Positions 36,998 to 45,081 of a stretch of DNA of 64,000 nt are shown here, in pieces. The notes under the pieces were generated by a model, which saw nothing but the letters and a program-made list of their open reading frames with translations, did no database searches and was not told the origin of the DNA. This stretch comes from Janibacter sp. A1S7. GTDB taxonomy: Bacteria > Actinomycetota > Actinomycetes > Actinomycetales > Dermatophilaceae. The position numbers and the translations under genes are program-made. How positions within the stretch are numbered: position 1 is the first letter of the stretch; each line of letters starts with the position of its first letter. The DNA lies in NCBI RefSeq assembly GCF_037198315.1, contig NZ_CP144913.1, forward strand, positions 1,116,001 to 1,180,000, given 5' to 3'.

Positions 36998-37828
36998 GTG
37001 ATCGAGGACATCGCCCGCGTGCTGTCGGCGGGACCCGCGCTGGTGCTCACGGGCGCCGGCATGTCCACGGACTCCGGCATCCCCGACTATCGCGGCCCCG
37101 ACGGGCAGCGGAAGGTCACCCCGATGCACCTCTCGGAGTTCGTCGGCAGCAGCGAGGCACGACGACGCTACTGGGCGCGCAGTTTCGTCGGCTGGCGCCG
37201 CTTCCACGCCGCACGGCCCAACGCGTCGCACCACGCCGTCACACGGTTGCAGGAGCTGGGTGCCGTGGGGCCGCTGATCACGCAGAACGTCGATGGTCTG
37301 CACCAGGCCGCCGGCACCCGCGACGTCGTCGAGCTGCACGGCAACCTCGTCCAGGTCCTCTGCCTGACCTGCGACGCCCGGGTGGACCGCCGCGTCCTGG
37401 ACGAGCGGATGGCCGCGGAGAACCCCGGCTTCGACGTGGACAGTGACGAGATCCGCCCCGACGGTGACGTGCGGCTCGACGCGGTCGACGTCGAGCGGTT
37501 CAGGACCCCGATCTGCACCTCGTGCGGGCAGGACACACTCAAGCCGGACGTCGTCTTCTTCGGGGGAGCGGTGGACAAGCCGAGGGTCCAGCACTGCTTC
37601 GACCTGACCGACCGGGCCCCGAGCCTGCTCGTGCTCGGTAGCTCGCTGCAGGTGATGTCCGGGCTGCGCTTCGTGCGCCGGGCCGCCAAGCAGGGCATCC
37701 CGGTCGCGCTGATCACGCGGGGGCCCAGTCGTGGTGACGACCTCGTCGACCACCGCGTCGACGGAGAGCTGGCCGACTCCCTTCGCGTCCTGACGCAGTC
37801 CGTGGACCGGCTGGCCGCGAGCGCCTGA
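36998..37828 (+). CDS. Sir2-family NAD-dependent protein deacetylase
   Basis: 276 aa. NAD-binding GAGMSTDSGIPDYRG is near residues 19-33, TQNVDGLHQAAG near 95, and the catalytic His is in VELHGNLVQVLC. Two zinc-binding pairs are CLTC and CTSC (about 123-175), and GSSLQVMSG is near 220. It removes acyl groups from lysines. The start is chosen from the CATACT hexamer 6 nt upstream; ATG 36965 would add eleven residues. It shares a divergent promoter region with the LysR gene. Confidence 0.93.
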   Translation: MIEDIARVLSAGPALVLTGAGMSTDSGIPDYRGPDGQRKVTPMHLSEFVGSSEARRRYWARSFVGWRRFHAARPNASHHAVTRLQELGAVGPLITQNVDGLHQAAGTRDVVELHGNLVQVLCLTCDARVDRRVLDERMAAENPGFDVDSDEIRPDGDVRLDAVDVERFRTPICTSCGQDTLKPDVVFFGGAVDKPRVQHCFDLTDRAPSLLVLGSSLQVMSGLRFVRRAAKQGIPVALITRGPSRGDDLVDHRVDGELADSLRVLTQSVDRLAASA

Positions 37829-37836
37829 GGAGGGTC

Positions 37837-38265
37837 TCAGCGGAGCGCGACCTTGACGATCTCCGGGTCGGGGTTGGTGTGCACCTCGTCGCCGATCCGC
37901 ACCGTCGGCACGGTCTCGTTTCCTCCGTTGACCGAGCGGACGAAGGCGGCCGCGTCGTCGTCCGCCCAGATGCTGACCCAGGTGGCCCGGTCCTTGTCCT
38001 TGCCCAGGGCGCCGCGCAGGCGCAGGCAGAACATGCAGCCCGGACGCCAATAGATGACGACCGGGTAGTCGCTGCGCCGGGAGTCGACCTCGGCGTGACC
38101 GGGACCGCCCCTGCCGTTGAGCGGTGAGAGCCACCAGGCGACGACGAGGGCACCGACGCACAGCACGAAGTTCGATGAGTCGTCGCTGCGTACCCCCTGG
38201 ACGGCGAGGGCAACGCCCGCGAGCAGCAGAACCAGTGCGGACGTCCATCTACCCATGCCGTCCAT
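37837..38265 (-). CDS. Membrane-anchored glutaredoxin/mycoredoxin-like protein
   Basis: 142 aa. Two N-terminal hydrophobic helices (about 9-24 and 31-46) are followed by a thioredoxin-fold glutaredoxin domain with the active site RPGCMFCLRLR (CxxC near residue 77) and the cis-Pro segment ETVPTVRIGDEV. In Actinobacteria such proteins use mycothiol. It starts 6 nt after lexA on the same strand, so it is probably SOS-linked through read-through. Confidence 0.88.
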   Translation of the reverse strand: MDGMGRWTSALVLLLAGVALAVQGVRSDDSSNFVLCVGALVVAWWLSPLNGRGGPGHAEVDSRRSDYPVVIYWRPGCMFCLRLRGALGKDKDRATWVSIWADDDAAAFVRSVNGGNETVPTVRIGDEVHTNPDPEIVKVALR

Positions 38266-38271
38266 TGTCCC

Positions 38272-39078
38272 TCAGAGACTGCGCAGGACCGCCGTCACCT
38301 TGCCGAGGATGGTCGCGGCGTCGCCGTCGATCGGGTCGAAGGCCGAGTTGTGGGGGAGCAGCCAGACGTGGCCGTCCGTGCGCTTGAAGGTCTTGACCGT
38401 CGCCTCGTTGTCGAGCATGGCTGCGACGATGTCGCCGTTGTCGGCCTGCGGCTGCTGGCGCACCACGACCCAGTCGCCGTCGCAGATGGCCGCGTCCACC
38501 ATCGAGTCGCCGACGACCTTCAGCAGGAAGAGAGAGCCCTCGCCGACGATCTGCTTCGGCAGCGGGAAGACGTCGTCGACGAGCTCCTCGGCGGTGATCG
38601 GCACGCCGGCGGCGATCTCACCCAGCACCGGCACATAGCTGGCCTCGGGACGCTCGTCGCCGGAACCGGTGATGTCGACGACCTCGTCGTCGGCGGTGGC
38701 GCCACCCCGCATCCCGGCGAAGTCGGCGGTGTCGGCGATGACGGCATCGGCGTCCGCGTCGGGGGAGATCACCTCGATCGCCCGGGGGCGGTTGGGGTCG
38801 CGGCGCAGGTAGCCCTTGCGTTCCAGGGAGGAGAGCTGGTGGGCGACCGAGCTGGGGCTGGTCAGGCCGACGAGCTGCCCGATCTCACGCAGGCTCGGCG
38901 GGTAGCCGCGGGTCGCGACGGCGGTGCGGATGACCTCGAGCACCTTGCGCTGACGGGCGGTCAGGCTCTCGCCGTTGTCCCGGTCGGGCAGGTGGTGAAC
39001 AGTGCTGCCGACGCTGCCGGTGGTGTCCGCACTCTCTCCTGCGCCCCTGCTGGTGCCGTTGCTGCTGCCCTTGCTCAT
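38272..39078 (-). CDS. lexA: SOS repressor LexA
   Basis: 268 aa. A 35-residue Ser/Gly-rich N-terminal extension precedes the winged HTH ([33 protein letters not shown]). The self-cleavage site is the Ala-Gly in GEIAAGVPI, followed by the serine of [11 protein letters not shown] and the lysine of ATVKTFKR. RecA filament-stimulated autocleavage induces the SOS response. Two LexA boxes lie in the intergenic region shared with the LysM gene. The start ATG has GGAAGGG upstream. Confidence 0.97.
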   Translation of the reverse strand: MSKGSSNGTSRGAGESADTTGSVGSTVHHLPDRDNGESLTARQRKVLEVIRTAVATRGYPPSLREIGQLVGLTSPSSVAHQLSSLERKGYLRRDPNRPRAIEVISPDADADAVIADTADFAGMRGGATADDEVVDITGSGDERPEASYVPVLGEIAAGVPITAEELVDDVFPLPKQIVGEGSLFLLKVVGDSMVDAAICDGDWVVVRQQPQADNGDIVAAMLDNEATVKTFKRTDGHVWLLPHNSAFDPIDGDAATILGKVTAVLRSL

Positions 39079-39168
39079 CTCGACCCTTCCGTCCGTGTCA
39101 CCAGCGTTGTCGGTGGTCGCTGGTCAACTTCTCGGTAGTGGAGACAGTAGGACGATCGAACAGGTATT

Positions 39169-39184
39169 TCAAACATGTGTTCGA
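39169..39184. promoter_or_regulatory. LexA box (SOS box) upstream of lexA
   Basis: TCAAACATGTGTTCGA matches the actinobacterial consensus TCGAAC-N4-GTTCGA with one mismatch. It is 91 bp from the lexA start and suited to autoregulation. Confidence 0.85.
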
Positions 39185-39238
39185 GCGTGTTGTTGATCTT
39201 CTTCGAACATCCGTGCTAGACATCGTACAGACGTTCTA

Positions 39239-39254
39239 TCGAACACCGGTTCGA
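39239..39254. promoter_or_regulatory. Perfect LexA box upstream of the LysM gene
   Basis: TCGAACACCGGTTCGA is a perfect palindromic match, 25 bp before ATG 39280. LexA bound here would block the divergent LysM gene. Confidence 0.92.
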
Positions 39255-39279
39255 CAGGACACGCCACGAGGAGGACCAG

Positions 39280-39669
39280 ATGACCGCACTCACCGTCACC
39301 CACGGCGCGCCGACTGGTGTGCCCGCATCCCGACCGGCCCGCACCCGCCACCTCGTCTCCGTCCCCACGGGCGAGGCGGTCACCGCCCCGACGAAGGGGG
39401 CGGTCCGCCTGACCCGTCGCGGTCGCCTAACGATGACGCTGTCGACCCTGGCGCTCGCCTCGGTCACCGGTGCGGGCGTGGCCTTCGGTGGTGGCGCGGC
39501 GGCCCCGGAGCAGGTCACCGTCGAGGCGGGCCAGACGCTGACCGCGATCGCCGCGGCCGAGATGACGGGCGTGCCGACCGATGACGCGATCAGCGCGATC
39601 CGGCAGGCCAATGACCTGGCCACGAGCCACGTCCACGCGGGGCAGACCCTGGTCATCCCCGCCTCCTGA
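39280..39669 (+). CDS. LysM-domain protein, ChiZ/Rv2719c-like SOS cell-division factor
   Basis: 129 aa. A cytoplasmic N-terminus is followed by one transmembrane helix (about residues 50-67, MTLSTLALASVTGAGVAF) and a periplasmic/wall LysM domain (VTVEAGQTLTAIAAAEM...IRQANDLATSHVHAGQTLVIP). Divergence from lexA, a perfect LexA box and a LysM domain match the arrangement of mycobacterial Rv2719c (ChiZ) and corynebacterial DivS, which restrain division during DNA damage. That role is inferred from position and architecture. The ribosome binding site GAGGAGG is clear. Confidence 0.87.
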   Translation: MTALTVTHGAPTGVPASRPARTRHLVSVPTGEAVTAPTKGAVRLTRRGRLTMTLSTLALASVTGAGVAFGGGAAAPEQVTVEAGQTLTAIAAAEMTGVPTDDAISAIRQANDLATSHVHAGQTLVIPAS

Positions 39670-39706
39670 GGAGCTTCCCGGGCCCATCGACCCAGCCCGG
39701 GCCGGC

Positions 39707-39741
39707 CGTCGGCCACCTCCGTCTCCCGGAGGTGGCCGACG
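39707..39741 (+). terminator. Terminator of the LysM gene
   Basis: 15-bp perfect stem (39707-39721 with 39727-39741) and a 5-nt loop lie 37 nt after the stop codon. Confidence 0.75.
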
Positions 39742-39887
39742 TGCGTGTGAGGGGGTCGAGCGGGTGGGGCAGCAGGCGTGTCGGCGAGTCGATCCCCGGT
39801 ATTCCGGCCGTGTGCGCGGGGGCGTGACCGCTCACCGACGGCGGCATGTCGGGGACTTGCATCCATTGGGTCACAGGGGTCTAATAG

Positions 39888-39903
39888 TCACTACATCTAG
39901 TGG
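39888..39903. promoter_or_regulatory. NrdR box 1
   Basis: TCACTACATCTAGTGG fits the NrdR palindrome ACACWATATATWGTGT closely. It overlaps the region just after a TAATAG -10-like hexamer (39882-39887). Confidence 0.8.
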
Positions 39904-39919
39904 TTACACAGATGTCATT

Positions 39920-39935
39920 CGTCCACATCTAGTAC
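39920..39935. promoter_or_regulatory. NrdR box 2
   Basis: CGTCCACATCTAGTAC shares the CACATCTAGT core with box 1. The centres are 32 bp apart, three helical turns, the spacing usual for paired NrdR sites. Confidence 0.72.
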
Positions 39936-40035
39936 ACAGGATGAGGCGAGTTCTCCACAGGAATCGGGGAATCGTCCCCATCCCGTCCACCGTTTCATCC
40001 ACAGGCACACCTGACGCACAGAGGGGGTCGAGACA

Positions 40036-40509
40036 ATGCACTGCCCGTTCTGCCGGCACACCGACTCCCGGGTCATCGACAGCCGGACCACCGACGACGG
40101 GAGCGCCATCCGACGCCGTCGTCAGTGCCCGGAGTGCTCGCGGCGCTTCACCACGCTGGAGAGCGCGAGCCTGTCGGTGACCAAGCGGTCGGGGGCCGCC
40201 GAGCCGTTCAGCCGGGCCAAGGTGCTCGCCGGTGTCCGCAAGGCCTGCCAGGGCCGACCGGTCACCGAGGACCAGCTCGCCCTCCTCGCCCAGCGCGTGG
40301 AGGAGAGCATCCGCTCGCAGGGCAGCGCCGAGATCGATGCCCACGAGGTGGGCACGGCGATCCTGCCGCCCCTGCGAGAGCTCGACGAGGTCGCGTACCT
40401 GCGCTTCGCGTCCGTCTACCAGGCCTTCGACTCGCTCGAGGACTTCGAGACGGCCATCGGCGCACTGCGCCGGGAGCACGCGCCCTCGACCGCGAGCAGT
40501 ACCCCCTAG
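40036..40509 (+). CDS. nrdR: Transcriptional repressor NrdR
   Basis: 157 aa. The N-terminal zinc ribbon has [17 protein letters not shown] and [12 protein letters not shown] (two CxxC pairs). An ATP-cone domain spans about residues 46-136 ([29 protein letters not shown]). It senses ATP/dATP and represses ribonucleotide reductase genes. Two NrdR boxes upstream imply autoregulation of nrdR-nrdJ. nrdJ follows after 127 nt. Confidence 0.97.
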   Translation: MHCPFCRHTDSRVIDSRTTDDGSAIRRRRQCPECSRRFTTLESASLSVTKRSGAAEPFSRAKVLAGVRKACQGRPVTEDQLALLAQRVEESIRSQGSAEIDAHEVGTAILPPLRELDEVAYLRFASVYQAFDSLEDFETAIGALRREHAPSTASSTP

Positions 40510-40512
40510 TTC

Positions 40513-40548
40513 CCGGGTACCGGTAGCGAGTGGGCTGTCGGTACCCGG
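40513..40548 (+). terminator. Hairpin between nrdR and nrdJ
   Basis: Perfect 10-bp arms CCGGGTACCG (40513-40522) and CGGTACCCGG (40539-40548) surround a 16-nt loop starting 4 nt after the nrdR stop. It may partially terminate transcription or set the nrdR:nrdJ ratio. No cobalamin riboswitch is seen, as expected for a B12-requiring enzyme. Confidence 0.5.
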
Positions 40549-40636
40549 TGACACCGTGATGAGCAGCCGACCACCTGCACAGACCAACCCCACGCAGTAG
40601 AAGAACCGTCCAGACACGGATCGAGGAGAGAAGAGC

Positions 40637-43525
40637 ATGACCGAGACCGCCGGAAAGTCCAGCGCACGTCGCGGCTCCCGCACCAAGGGGCTGACGATCG
40701 AGCGCATCCACACCACTGAGGGCGTGCACCCGTACGACGAGGTGACGTGGGAGACGCGCGACGTCGTCCAGCAGAACTGGAAGACCGGCGCGACGATCTT
40801 CGAGCAGCGCGGCGTCGAGTTCCCCGAGTTCTGGTCGCTGAACGCCTCGACGATCGTGACGACGAAGTACTTCCGTGGCGCACTGGGGACCCCGCAGCGC
40901 GAGACCGGGCTGAAGCAGCTGATCGACCGCGTCGTGCTCACCTACGTCAAGGCGGGCAAGGACAACGGGTACTTCGCCACGGACGCCGACGCCGAGATCT
41001 TCGAGCACGAGCTGACCTACGCCCTGCTCCACCAGATCTTCAGCTTCAACTCCCCGGTGTGGTTCAACGTCGGCACCCAGAGCCCGCAGCAGGTCAGCGC
41101 GTGCTTCATCCTCTCCGTCGACGACTCCATGGACTCGATCCTGGGGTGGTACAAGGAGGAGGGCTTCATCTTCAAGGGCGGCTCCGGCGCCGGCCTGAAC
41201 CTCTCCCGCATCCGCTCCTCCAAGGAGCTGCTCTCCTCCGGTGGCACCGCCTCCGGCCCGGTCTCCTTCATGCGTGGTGCCGATGCCTCCGCCGGCACGA
41301 TCAAGTCCGGTGGCGCGACTCGTCGTGCGGCGAAGATGGTCGTCCTGGACGTCGACCACCCGGACATCGAGGAGTTCGTCGAGACCAAGGCCAAGGAGGA
41401 GCACAAGATCCGTGCCCTGCGGGACGCCGGCTTCGACATGGACCTCGGCGGCGCGGACATCACCTCCGTGCAGTACCAGAACGCGAACAACTCGGTGCGC
41501 GTCAACGACGAGTTCATGCGCGCGGTCGAGGACGGGACCGAGTTCGGGCTGAAGTCGCGCACCGACGGCTCGGTCATCGAGAGCGTCGACGCCCGCGAGC
41601 TGATGGGCAAGATCGCCCAGGCGGCGTGGGAGTGCGCCGACCCGGGCATCCAGTACGACGACACGATCAACGACTGGCACACCAACCCCGAGTCGGGTCG
41701 GATCACCGCGTCGAACCCGTGCAGCGAGTACATGTCCCTGGACAACTCCTCCTGCAACCTCGCGTCGCTGAACCTGCTGAAGTTCCTGGGCGACGACGAC
41801 ACCTTCGACGCCGAGCGCTTCCAGAAGGTCGCCGAGCTGGTCATCACCGCGATGGACATCTCGATCTGCTTCGCGGACTTCCCGACCGAGGCCATCGGTG
41901 ACACCACGCGTGACTTCCGCCAGCTGGGCATCGGCTACGCCAACCTCGGCGCGCTGCTCATGGCGACCGGTCACGGCTACGACTCCGACGGTGGTCGTTC
42001 CCTCGCGGCGTCGATCACCTCGCTGCTCACCGGTGCCTCCTACAAGCGCTCCGCCGAGCTCGCCGGCATCGTCGGTCCGTACAACGGTTACGCCCGCAAC
42101 GCCGACGCGCACAAGCGCGTCATGCGCAAGCACCAGGCGGCCAACGACGAGATCCGCCCGCTGCACACGATGGACCGCTCGATCCAGAAGGTGGCCACCA
42201 AGGCCTGGGACGCGGTCGTGAAGGTCGGCGAGAAGAACGGTTACCGCAACGCCCAGGCCTCGGTGCTCGCCCCGACCGGGACCATCGGCTTCATGATGGA
42301 CTGCGACACCACCGGCATCGAGCCGGACTTCTCGCTGGTGAAGTTCAAGAAGCTCGTCGGTGGCGGCTCCATGCAGATCGTCAACCTGACCATCCCGCGT
42401 GCGCTGAAACTGCTCGGCTACACCGAGGAGACCTCCGAGGCGATCGTCGAGTACATCGCCGACAAGGGTCACGTCATCGACGCCCCGGGGCTGAAGCCGG
42501 AGCACTACGAGGTCTTCGACACCGCGATGGGGCAGCGCGCCATCGCCCCGATGGGTCACGTGCGGATGATGGCTGCGGTGCAGCCCTTCCTCTCCGGTGC
42601 GATCTCCAAGACGGTCAACCTGCCGGAGAGCGCCACGGTCGAGGAGATCGCGGACGTCTACTCGCAGGGGTGGAAGCTCGGCCTGAAGGCCCTGGCGGTC
42701 TACCGCGACAACTGCAAGGTCGGTCAGCCGCTGTCCGATGGTGGGTCGACGGCGAAGGGGGTCAAGGCCGACGCCGAGGCCGCTGCCGCCGGGGCCGAGA
42801 AGGTCATCGAGTACCGCCCGCTGCGTCGTCGCCTCCCGAAGCGTCGCGCCTCGCAGACCACGAGCTTCGCCGTCGGTGGGGCCGAGGGGTACCTGACCTC
42901 GGGCACCTACGAGGACGGTGAGCTGGGCGAGATCTTCCTGAAGTTCGGCAAGCAGGGCTCGACCCTGGCCGGCCTGATGGATGCCTTCTCGATCGCGATC
43001 TCGATCGCCCTGCAGCACGGTGTGCCGCTGGAGACCTACGTCGAGAAGTTCACCAACCTGCGCTTCGAGCCGGCCGGTATGACCGACGACCCGGACGTGC
43101 GGATGGCGCAGTCGATCATGGACTACGTCTTCCGTCGCCTGGCGCTGGACTACCTGGACTTCGACACCCGGTCCTTCATGGGCATCCACACCGCGGACGA
43201 GCGCTCACGCCAGCTGGAGACCGGCTCGTACGCACCGTCGTCCTCCGACGACGACGAGGACTACGACGACGAGTCCTACAGCCAGACCGTGGCCACCAAG
43301 GAGACCCGACCGGTAGCCAAGGAGGAGTCGAGCGACACCTCCGGTGCCAGCAGCGCCTCCGCCCGTGAGGCCGACGCGACGGTCCACTCCTCGGCCGAGC
43401 TGATGGAGAAGTTCCAGGGCAAGGCCTCGGACGCCCCGATGTGCATGACCTGCGGGACCAAGATGCGCCCCGCCGGCTCCTGCTACGTCTGCGAGGGTTG
43501 CGGCTCGACCAGTGGGTGCAGCTGA
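40637..43525 (+). CDS. nrdJ: Adenosylcobalamin-dependent (class II) ribonucleotide reductase
   Basis: 962 aa. It reduces ribonucleotides to deoxyribonucleotides using B12. The N-terminal extension resembles an ATP-cone-less lead region. Catalytic-barrel motifs are FSFNSPVWFNVGT, SACFILSVDDSMDSILG, the FKGGSGAGLNLSRIR loop and NPCSEYMSLDNSSCNLASLN (active-site Cys and Glu). The C-terminal redox tail CMTCGTKMRPAGSCYVCEGCGSTSGCS carries paired cysteines that may bind zinc. The ribosome binding site is GAGGAGAGAAG. Confidence 0.96.
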   Translation: MTETAGKSSARRGSRTKGLTIERIHTTEGVHPYDEVTWETRDVVQQNWKTGATIFEQRGVEFPEFWSLNASTIVTTKYFRGALGTPQRETGLKQLIDRVVLTYVKAGKDNGYFATDADAEIFEHELTYALLHQIFSFNSPVWFNVGTQSPQQVSACFILSVDDSMDSILGWYKEEGFIFKGGSGAGLNLSRIRSSKELLSSGGTASGPVSFMRGADASAGTIKSGGATRRAAKMVVLDVDHPDIEEFVETKAKEEHKIRALRDAGFDMDLGGADITSVQYQNANNSVRVNDEFMRAVEDGTEFGLKSRTDGSVIESVDARELMGKIAQAAWECADPGIQYDDTINDWHTNPESGRITASNPCSEYMSLDNSSCNLASLNLLKFLGDDDTFDAERFQKVAELVITAMDISICFADFPTEAIGDTTRDFRQLGIGYANLGALLMATGHGYDSDGGRSLAASITSLLTGASYKRSAELAGIVGPYNGYARNADAHKRVMRKHQAANDEIRPLHTMDRSIQKVATKAWDAVVKVGEKNGYRNAQASVLAPTGTIGFMMDCDTTGIEPDFSLVKFKKLVGGGSMQIVNLTIPRALKLLGYTEETSEAIVEYIADKGHVIDAPGLKPEHYEVFDTAMGQRAIAPMGHVRMMAAVQPFLSGAISKTVNLPESATVEEIADVYSQGWKLGLKALAVYRDNCKVGQPLSDGGSTAKGVKADAEAAAAGAEKVIEYRPLRRRLPKRRASQTTSFAVGGAEGYLTSGTYEDGELGEIFLKFGKQGSTLAGLMDAFSIAISIALQHGVPLETYVEKFTNLRFEPAGMTDDPDVRMAQSIMDYVFRRLALDYLDFDTRSFMGIHTADERSRQLETGSYAPSSSDDDEDYDDESYSQTVATKETRPVAKEESSDTSGASSASAREADATVHSSAELMEKFQGKASDAPMCMTCGTKMRPAGSCYVCEGCGSTSGCS

Positions 43526-43544
43526 TCTGCTGACTGAATGAGCA

Positions 43545-43589
43545 GGAGGGCGGCACCTATGGTGCCGCCCTCCCTGCTTTTCTGTCTTC
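43545..43589 (+). terminator. Intrinsic terminator of nrdJ
   Basis: 13-bp perfect stem (43545-43557 with 43561-43573), loop TAT, then a T-rich run TTTTCTGTCTTCT. It is the clearest Rho-independent terminator in the window and marks the left edge of the accessory region. Confidence 0.88.
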
Positions 43590-43616
43590 TCGTGCCAGTA
43601 AGTCGCCCGGTTGTCG

Positions 43617-43632
43617 CACTAACCATCTAGTG
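43617..43632. promoter_or_regulatory. Palindrome upstream of the PD-(D/E)XK-like gene
   Basis: CACTA-ACCATC-TAGTG lies 34 nt before the gene start, in the expected promoter zone. Its half-sites equal those of NrdR box 1, but the spacer is 2 nt longer. It may be an operator of unknown regulator. Confidence 0.35.
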
Positions 43633-43665
43633 TCCCTCTTACGAGCGATTGTCGGGGAGGGCATC

Positions 43666-45081
43666 ATGAGCGAAGAGACTTGGCACCAGGCACGACTCAT
43701 CCCTACGTCAGGGATTAATGGCGCAGAAGAGCAAGAACGGCGGGCGACATCTGCGCTCCTTGCGGTGATGTCGTCTGTCCGTGAGTTCGGTCAGACCGTC
43801 ACCAAGCCGCTCGGTGCTCCCTCCGGGAAGGTCGAAACGTTCATCGAGGTCCCCTTCGAGCTGGGCGAGCAACGGCTCTTCCCCGATGGACTCATCCGGG
43901 TCTCGCGGGGGAAGACGAACTGGACGGCCTTGGTTGAGGTGAAAACGGGAAACAATGACCTAGCCACTGAGCAGTTGGAGAACTATCTCGATATTGCCCG
44001 CGAGCAGGGCTACGACGCGGTGGTGACGATCTCGAACCAGATCCCTGCGATCGCCGGGCAGCATCCGACGAAGGTCGATGGCCGCAAGTTGCGGAAGGTC
44101 GCGCTCCACCACTTGTCGTGGTCGAGAATCCTCTGCGACGCAGTCATGCAGAAGGAATACCGCGGAGTGGCAGATCCAGACCAGGCATGGATCCTCGGAG
44201 AACTAATTAGGTACCTCGAACACCCAAAGTCCGGAGCCCTGGAGTTTAACGATATGGGTGGCAGCTGGGTGGCGGTACGACAGGCGGTATCGGCTGGGAC
44301 GTTACGAGCCACAGACAAGGGAGTCCCGGATGTAGTTGCGCGATGGGACGCTCTGCTGCGCTTCGTGAGTCTCCAGTTGGGACGGGATCTGGGCGAAGAA
44401 GTAACGCCTGTTCTGTCGCGCAAGGAGCAGAGGGACCCGGCGCTTCGCGCTCAGAACGTGTCGAACACACTCGCGAGCGACTCTGTCCTCATGGGCTCCA
44501 TTCGAATTCCTAACGCCGCGGGCCCCATCGTTGTGACTGCAGATTTGCGAGCGGGACAGATTACGTGCCATGTGGATATTTCGGCGCCTGGTGCAGGTCG
44601 CCCTGCGACGCGTGTGAAGTGGCTGACTCGGCAGATCCCAGACGCCCGCGAATCTCTCCGTCTCGAAGCGTTCGTCGCCCGGTCCAGAGGGGCAAGTGCC
44701 GCAGAACTGCTGGGCGCGGTCCGTCAGAAGCCTGACGCTCTGATTCAGGATCCAGCAAAGGAACTCAAGACTTTTAGAGTTGCCATGACCGTAGTGATGG
44801 GATCGAAGCGAGGTCGGGGCCGGGGCGCCTTCATCGACACAGTGCTGGACGCAGTCAACGAGTTCTATCGGGAAGTCTTGCAGTTCCTGAAAGTGTGGCG
44901 GGCATCGCCCCCCAAGATGCGCGAACTTCCAGACGCTAGTTTTGAGCCTGATCGACTTTCGTCAACAGCGTTGTCTTCACAGGACGGCACAGACGATGTG
45001 CGTTCTCCTGTCTCCGGCCGACCAGCGCCTGAGGCGCCAGCCGACGCCAACAACTACGAAGCAGCCGCCGCGGAGATGTAG
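43666..45081 (+). CDS. PD-(D/E)XK nuclease-like protein of unknown function
   Basis: 471 aa. Residues about 50-135 look like a PD-(D/E)XK fold: FPDG with Asp74, 16 residues, then VEVK (Glu91, Lys93) and a following helix QLENYLDIAREQGYDAVV. The rest is not recognised, and the tail is disordered. The ATG at 43666 follows GGGGAGGG; an in-frame start 36 nt upstream lacks a ribosome binding site. The DNA is more A/T-rich than nearby housekeeping genes. Its 3' end overlaps the convergent helicase gene by 28 bp. It may belong to the same defence- or damage-related module; enzymatic activity is inference. Confidence 0.75.
   Translation: MSEETWHQARLIPTSGINGAEEQERRATSALLAVMSSVREFGQTVTKPLGAPSGKVETFIEVPFELGEQRLFPDGLIRVSRGKTNWTALVEVKTGNNDLATEQLENYLDIAREQGYDAVVTISNQIPAIAGQHPTKVDGRKLRKVALHHLSWSRILCDAVMQKEYRGVADPDQAWILGELIRYLEHPKSGALEFNDMGGSWVAVRQAVSAGTLRATDKGVPDVVARWDALLRFVSLQLGRDLGEEVTPVLSRKEQRDPALRAQNVSNTLASDSVLMGSIRIPNAAGPIVVTADLRAGQITCHVDISAPGAGRPATRVKWLTRQIPDARESLRLEAFVARSRGASAAELLGAVRQKPDALIQDPAKELKTFRVAMTVVMGSKRGRGRGAFIDTVLDAVNEFYREVLQFLKVWRASPPKMRELPDASFEPDRLSSTALSSQDGTDDVRSPVSGRPAPEAPADANNYEAAAAEM

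Larger units (their letters stand above)
39670..40035. other. 366-nt intergenic region before nrdR
   Basis: It contains the LysM-gene terminator (39707-39741), two NrdR boxes (39888-39935) and three near-matches to the DnaA box (39919-39927, 39951-39959, 39995-40003). No gene is seen. Confidence 0.7.

Noticed and set aside
40510..40636. Cobalamin riboswitch before nrdJ
   Set aside because: No B12-box-like core is seen, only a simple hairpin. A B12-requiring enzyme would not be expected to be switched off by cobalamin.
40262..43189. 975-codon antisense frame over nrdJ
   Set aside because: Antisense artefact with repetitive composition; nrdJ is complete on the plus strand.
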